Part shown: positions 28,673 through 29,261 of the stretch, in pieces
Position numbering within the stretch: position 1 is the first letter of the stretch
Layout of the letters: each line of letters begins with the position of its first letter
Source of the DNA: a virus
IMG/VR virus record: IMGVR_UViG_3300025131_000286
Location: 1 to 29,261 of that record
Direction: 5' to 3' (one strand)
DNA: 29,261 nt
Program-made: the position numbers and the translations under genes
Notes under the pieces: generated by a model
Databases searched by the model: none
What the model saw: the letters and a program-made list of their open reading frames with translations, nothing else
Told to the model about the DNA's origin: nothing

Positions 28673-29228
28673 AAGACGATTCCAGAGTAAAATAAGAAGA
28701 AGGCAGCAATCGCAGAGAAGATGTATGAGACTACGAAAAAGCAGAGCGTATACTATAGAGGACTTAACTTTCCCCTTATTTGTTATACATACAGATAGTG
28801 CTGAAGTAATAGATGGTATTCTGTGGATTGAAGATCAAGTTTTAGATGACTTGAATATGCCAGGCGAAACTTTAGGGGCAAGAAGATTACAGAGTCCAAT
28901 GAAAAGTATTTATCCCTTAAAGTATATGATCGAAGATGAAATAGGACTAATGAAGCACAGGGGAAGCACATTTATTGATAATGACGGAAAAGTCATAAAC
29001 TATGAAAAGACGAGAAATCTTAAGTTAAAATATCATAAAATTGCAAAAAGAGAAAAGAAAGGAATAGCTACAGTCTTGTGGCTTAAAGATGTACCCTTCC
29101 CATTCGCAGAAAAAAGCCCGCCCGATATAGAAATTACTTGGGCAGGAGTCTTATACGACCACGGAATCCCTTGGAAGATATATGAGTTTTCTGAAGAAAA
29201 AAGAAAGGATACTTGGAGAAAGATTTGA
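28650..29228 (+). CDS. Hypothetical protein, 192 aa, basic N-terminus
   Basis: The ATG at 28650 overlaps the previous gene by 23 nt; an internal ATG at 28725 gives a 167-residue protein starting just before the conserved-looking YTIEDLTFPLFVIH. That segment, with EVIDGILWIEDQVLDD and GETLGARRLQ, is the type of pattern seen in conserved uncharacterised proteins of large marine phages. The earliest 25 codons encode an Arg/Gln-rich stretch (RRRFQSKIRRRQQSQRR), perhaps not translated. Function unknown. Confidence 0.65.
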   Translation: MTNMTGHRRRFQSKIRRRQQSQRRCMRLRKSRAYTIEDLTFPLFVIHTDSAEVIDGILWIEDQVLDDLNMPGETLGARRLQSPMKSIYPLKYMIEDEIGLMKHRGSTFIDNDGKVINYEKTRNLKLKYHKIAKREKKGIATVLWLKDVPFPFAEKSPPDIEITWAGVLYDHGIPWKIYEFSEEKRKDTWRKI

Positions 29229-29261
29229 AAAATAAAACACGCAAGTGGATAGCACTTATGA
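29225..29261 (+). CDS. Possible start of a further gene (partial)
   Basis: A TTG at 29225 overlaps the stop of the previous gene (TTGA) and opens a frame MKNKTRKWIALM that runs off the window. The overlap style is the same as at 15221. The visible part is too short to identify. Confidence 0.35.
   Translation, partial: MKNKTRKWIALM

Noticed and set aside
1-29261. T4-like replication assignment
   Set aside because: Hsp20, tRNAs and 2OG genes occur in T4-like marine phages, but the family A polymerase, DnaB-type helicase, CHC2/TOPRIM primase and NAD ligase argue against it.
1-29261. CRISPR array, insertion sequence, integrase or attachment site
   Set aside because: Reading the window showed no repeat-spacer pattern, transposase, recombinase or direct-repeat pair; the only recurrent sequences are the promoter blocks.

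Overview
The window looks like part of the genome of a large virulent tailed bacteriophage (Caudoviricetes), probably marine and uncultivated. The DNA is AT-rich and very densely coded. Nearly all genes are on the + strand, and most overlap their neighbour through ATGA, TTGA or TAATG junctions. There is a tRNA array, a lysis cassette, a complete set of phage replication genes and a very large number of auxiliary enzymes. I see no structural (capsid, tail, terminase) genes, integrase, transposase or CRISPR array. A T4-type assignment is not supported, because replication uses a family A polymerase, a DnaB-type helicase and a CHC2/TOPRIM primase. The phage host cannot be named from the sequence. 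A phage-encoded ribosomal protein bS21 runs off the left edge.

Layout. Positions 1-302 (minus strand): bS21 and a small Myb-like DNA-binding protein. 302-420: divergent promoters. 420-836: five tRNAs (Ala, His, Gly, Asp, Ser), all with encoded CCA. 860-3378: small membrane protein, Hsp20 chaperone with a structured leader, SAR-type endolysin, a small lipoprotein and nested spanin-like genes. 3375-7346: a tightly coupled enzyme operon (a possible cupin-fold protein, ParB-like, GT8-like glycosyltransferase, 2OG-Fe(II) hydroxylase, JmjC/cupin oxygenase) ending in a holin candidate. 7347-7740: a promoter, a possible leaderless 50-codon gene and a structured non-coding leader. 7741-11044: small proteins, a DUF6445-like oxygenase, a DUF3310-like protein, an HTH regulator and a minimal sulfotransferase-like protein. 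11170-17690: a PC4-like ssDNA-binding protein and a NAD-dependent DNA ligase split into two genes. Between the ligase halves lie a GIY-YIG-like nuclease, a 2OG oxygenase, a NodU/TobZ-type carbamoyltransferase and an SGNH-like hydrolase. 17755-25015: helicase, ParB-like proteins, a cupin, primase, a PD-(D/E)XK nuclease candidate and DNA polymerase. 25016-29261: SDR, sulfotransferase, QueC-like PP-loop enzyme, another 2OG oxygenase and unknown proteins.

Regulation. At least eight sigma70-like promoters are visible, all with exactly 17-bp spacers. Six share an extended upstream block (AATAGTTC directly before TTGAC, or a close match). At three of them (genes starting at 302 minus, 7409 and 11779) the start ATG lies exactly where transcription is expected to begin, 7 nt after the -10 hexamer, which predicts leaderless mRNAs. 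Promoters for the tRNA array, hsp20, the Myb-like proteins, both ligase halves and the primase divide the replication and auxiliary genes into several transcription units.

The genes suggest a phage that replicates its own DNA and puts much of its coding capacity into group-transfer and hydroxylation chemistry: five or more non-heme-iron oxygenase or cupin proteins, a glycosyltransferase, a carbamoyltransferase, two sulfotransferase-like proteins and a QueC-like enzyme. The substrate, whether phage DNA or a cell-surface or small-molecule target, cannot be decided from sequence alone.
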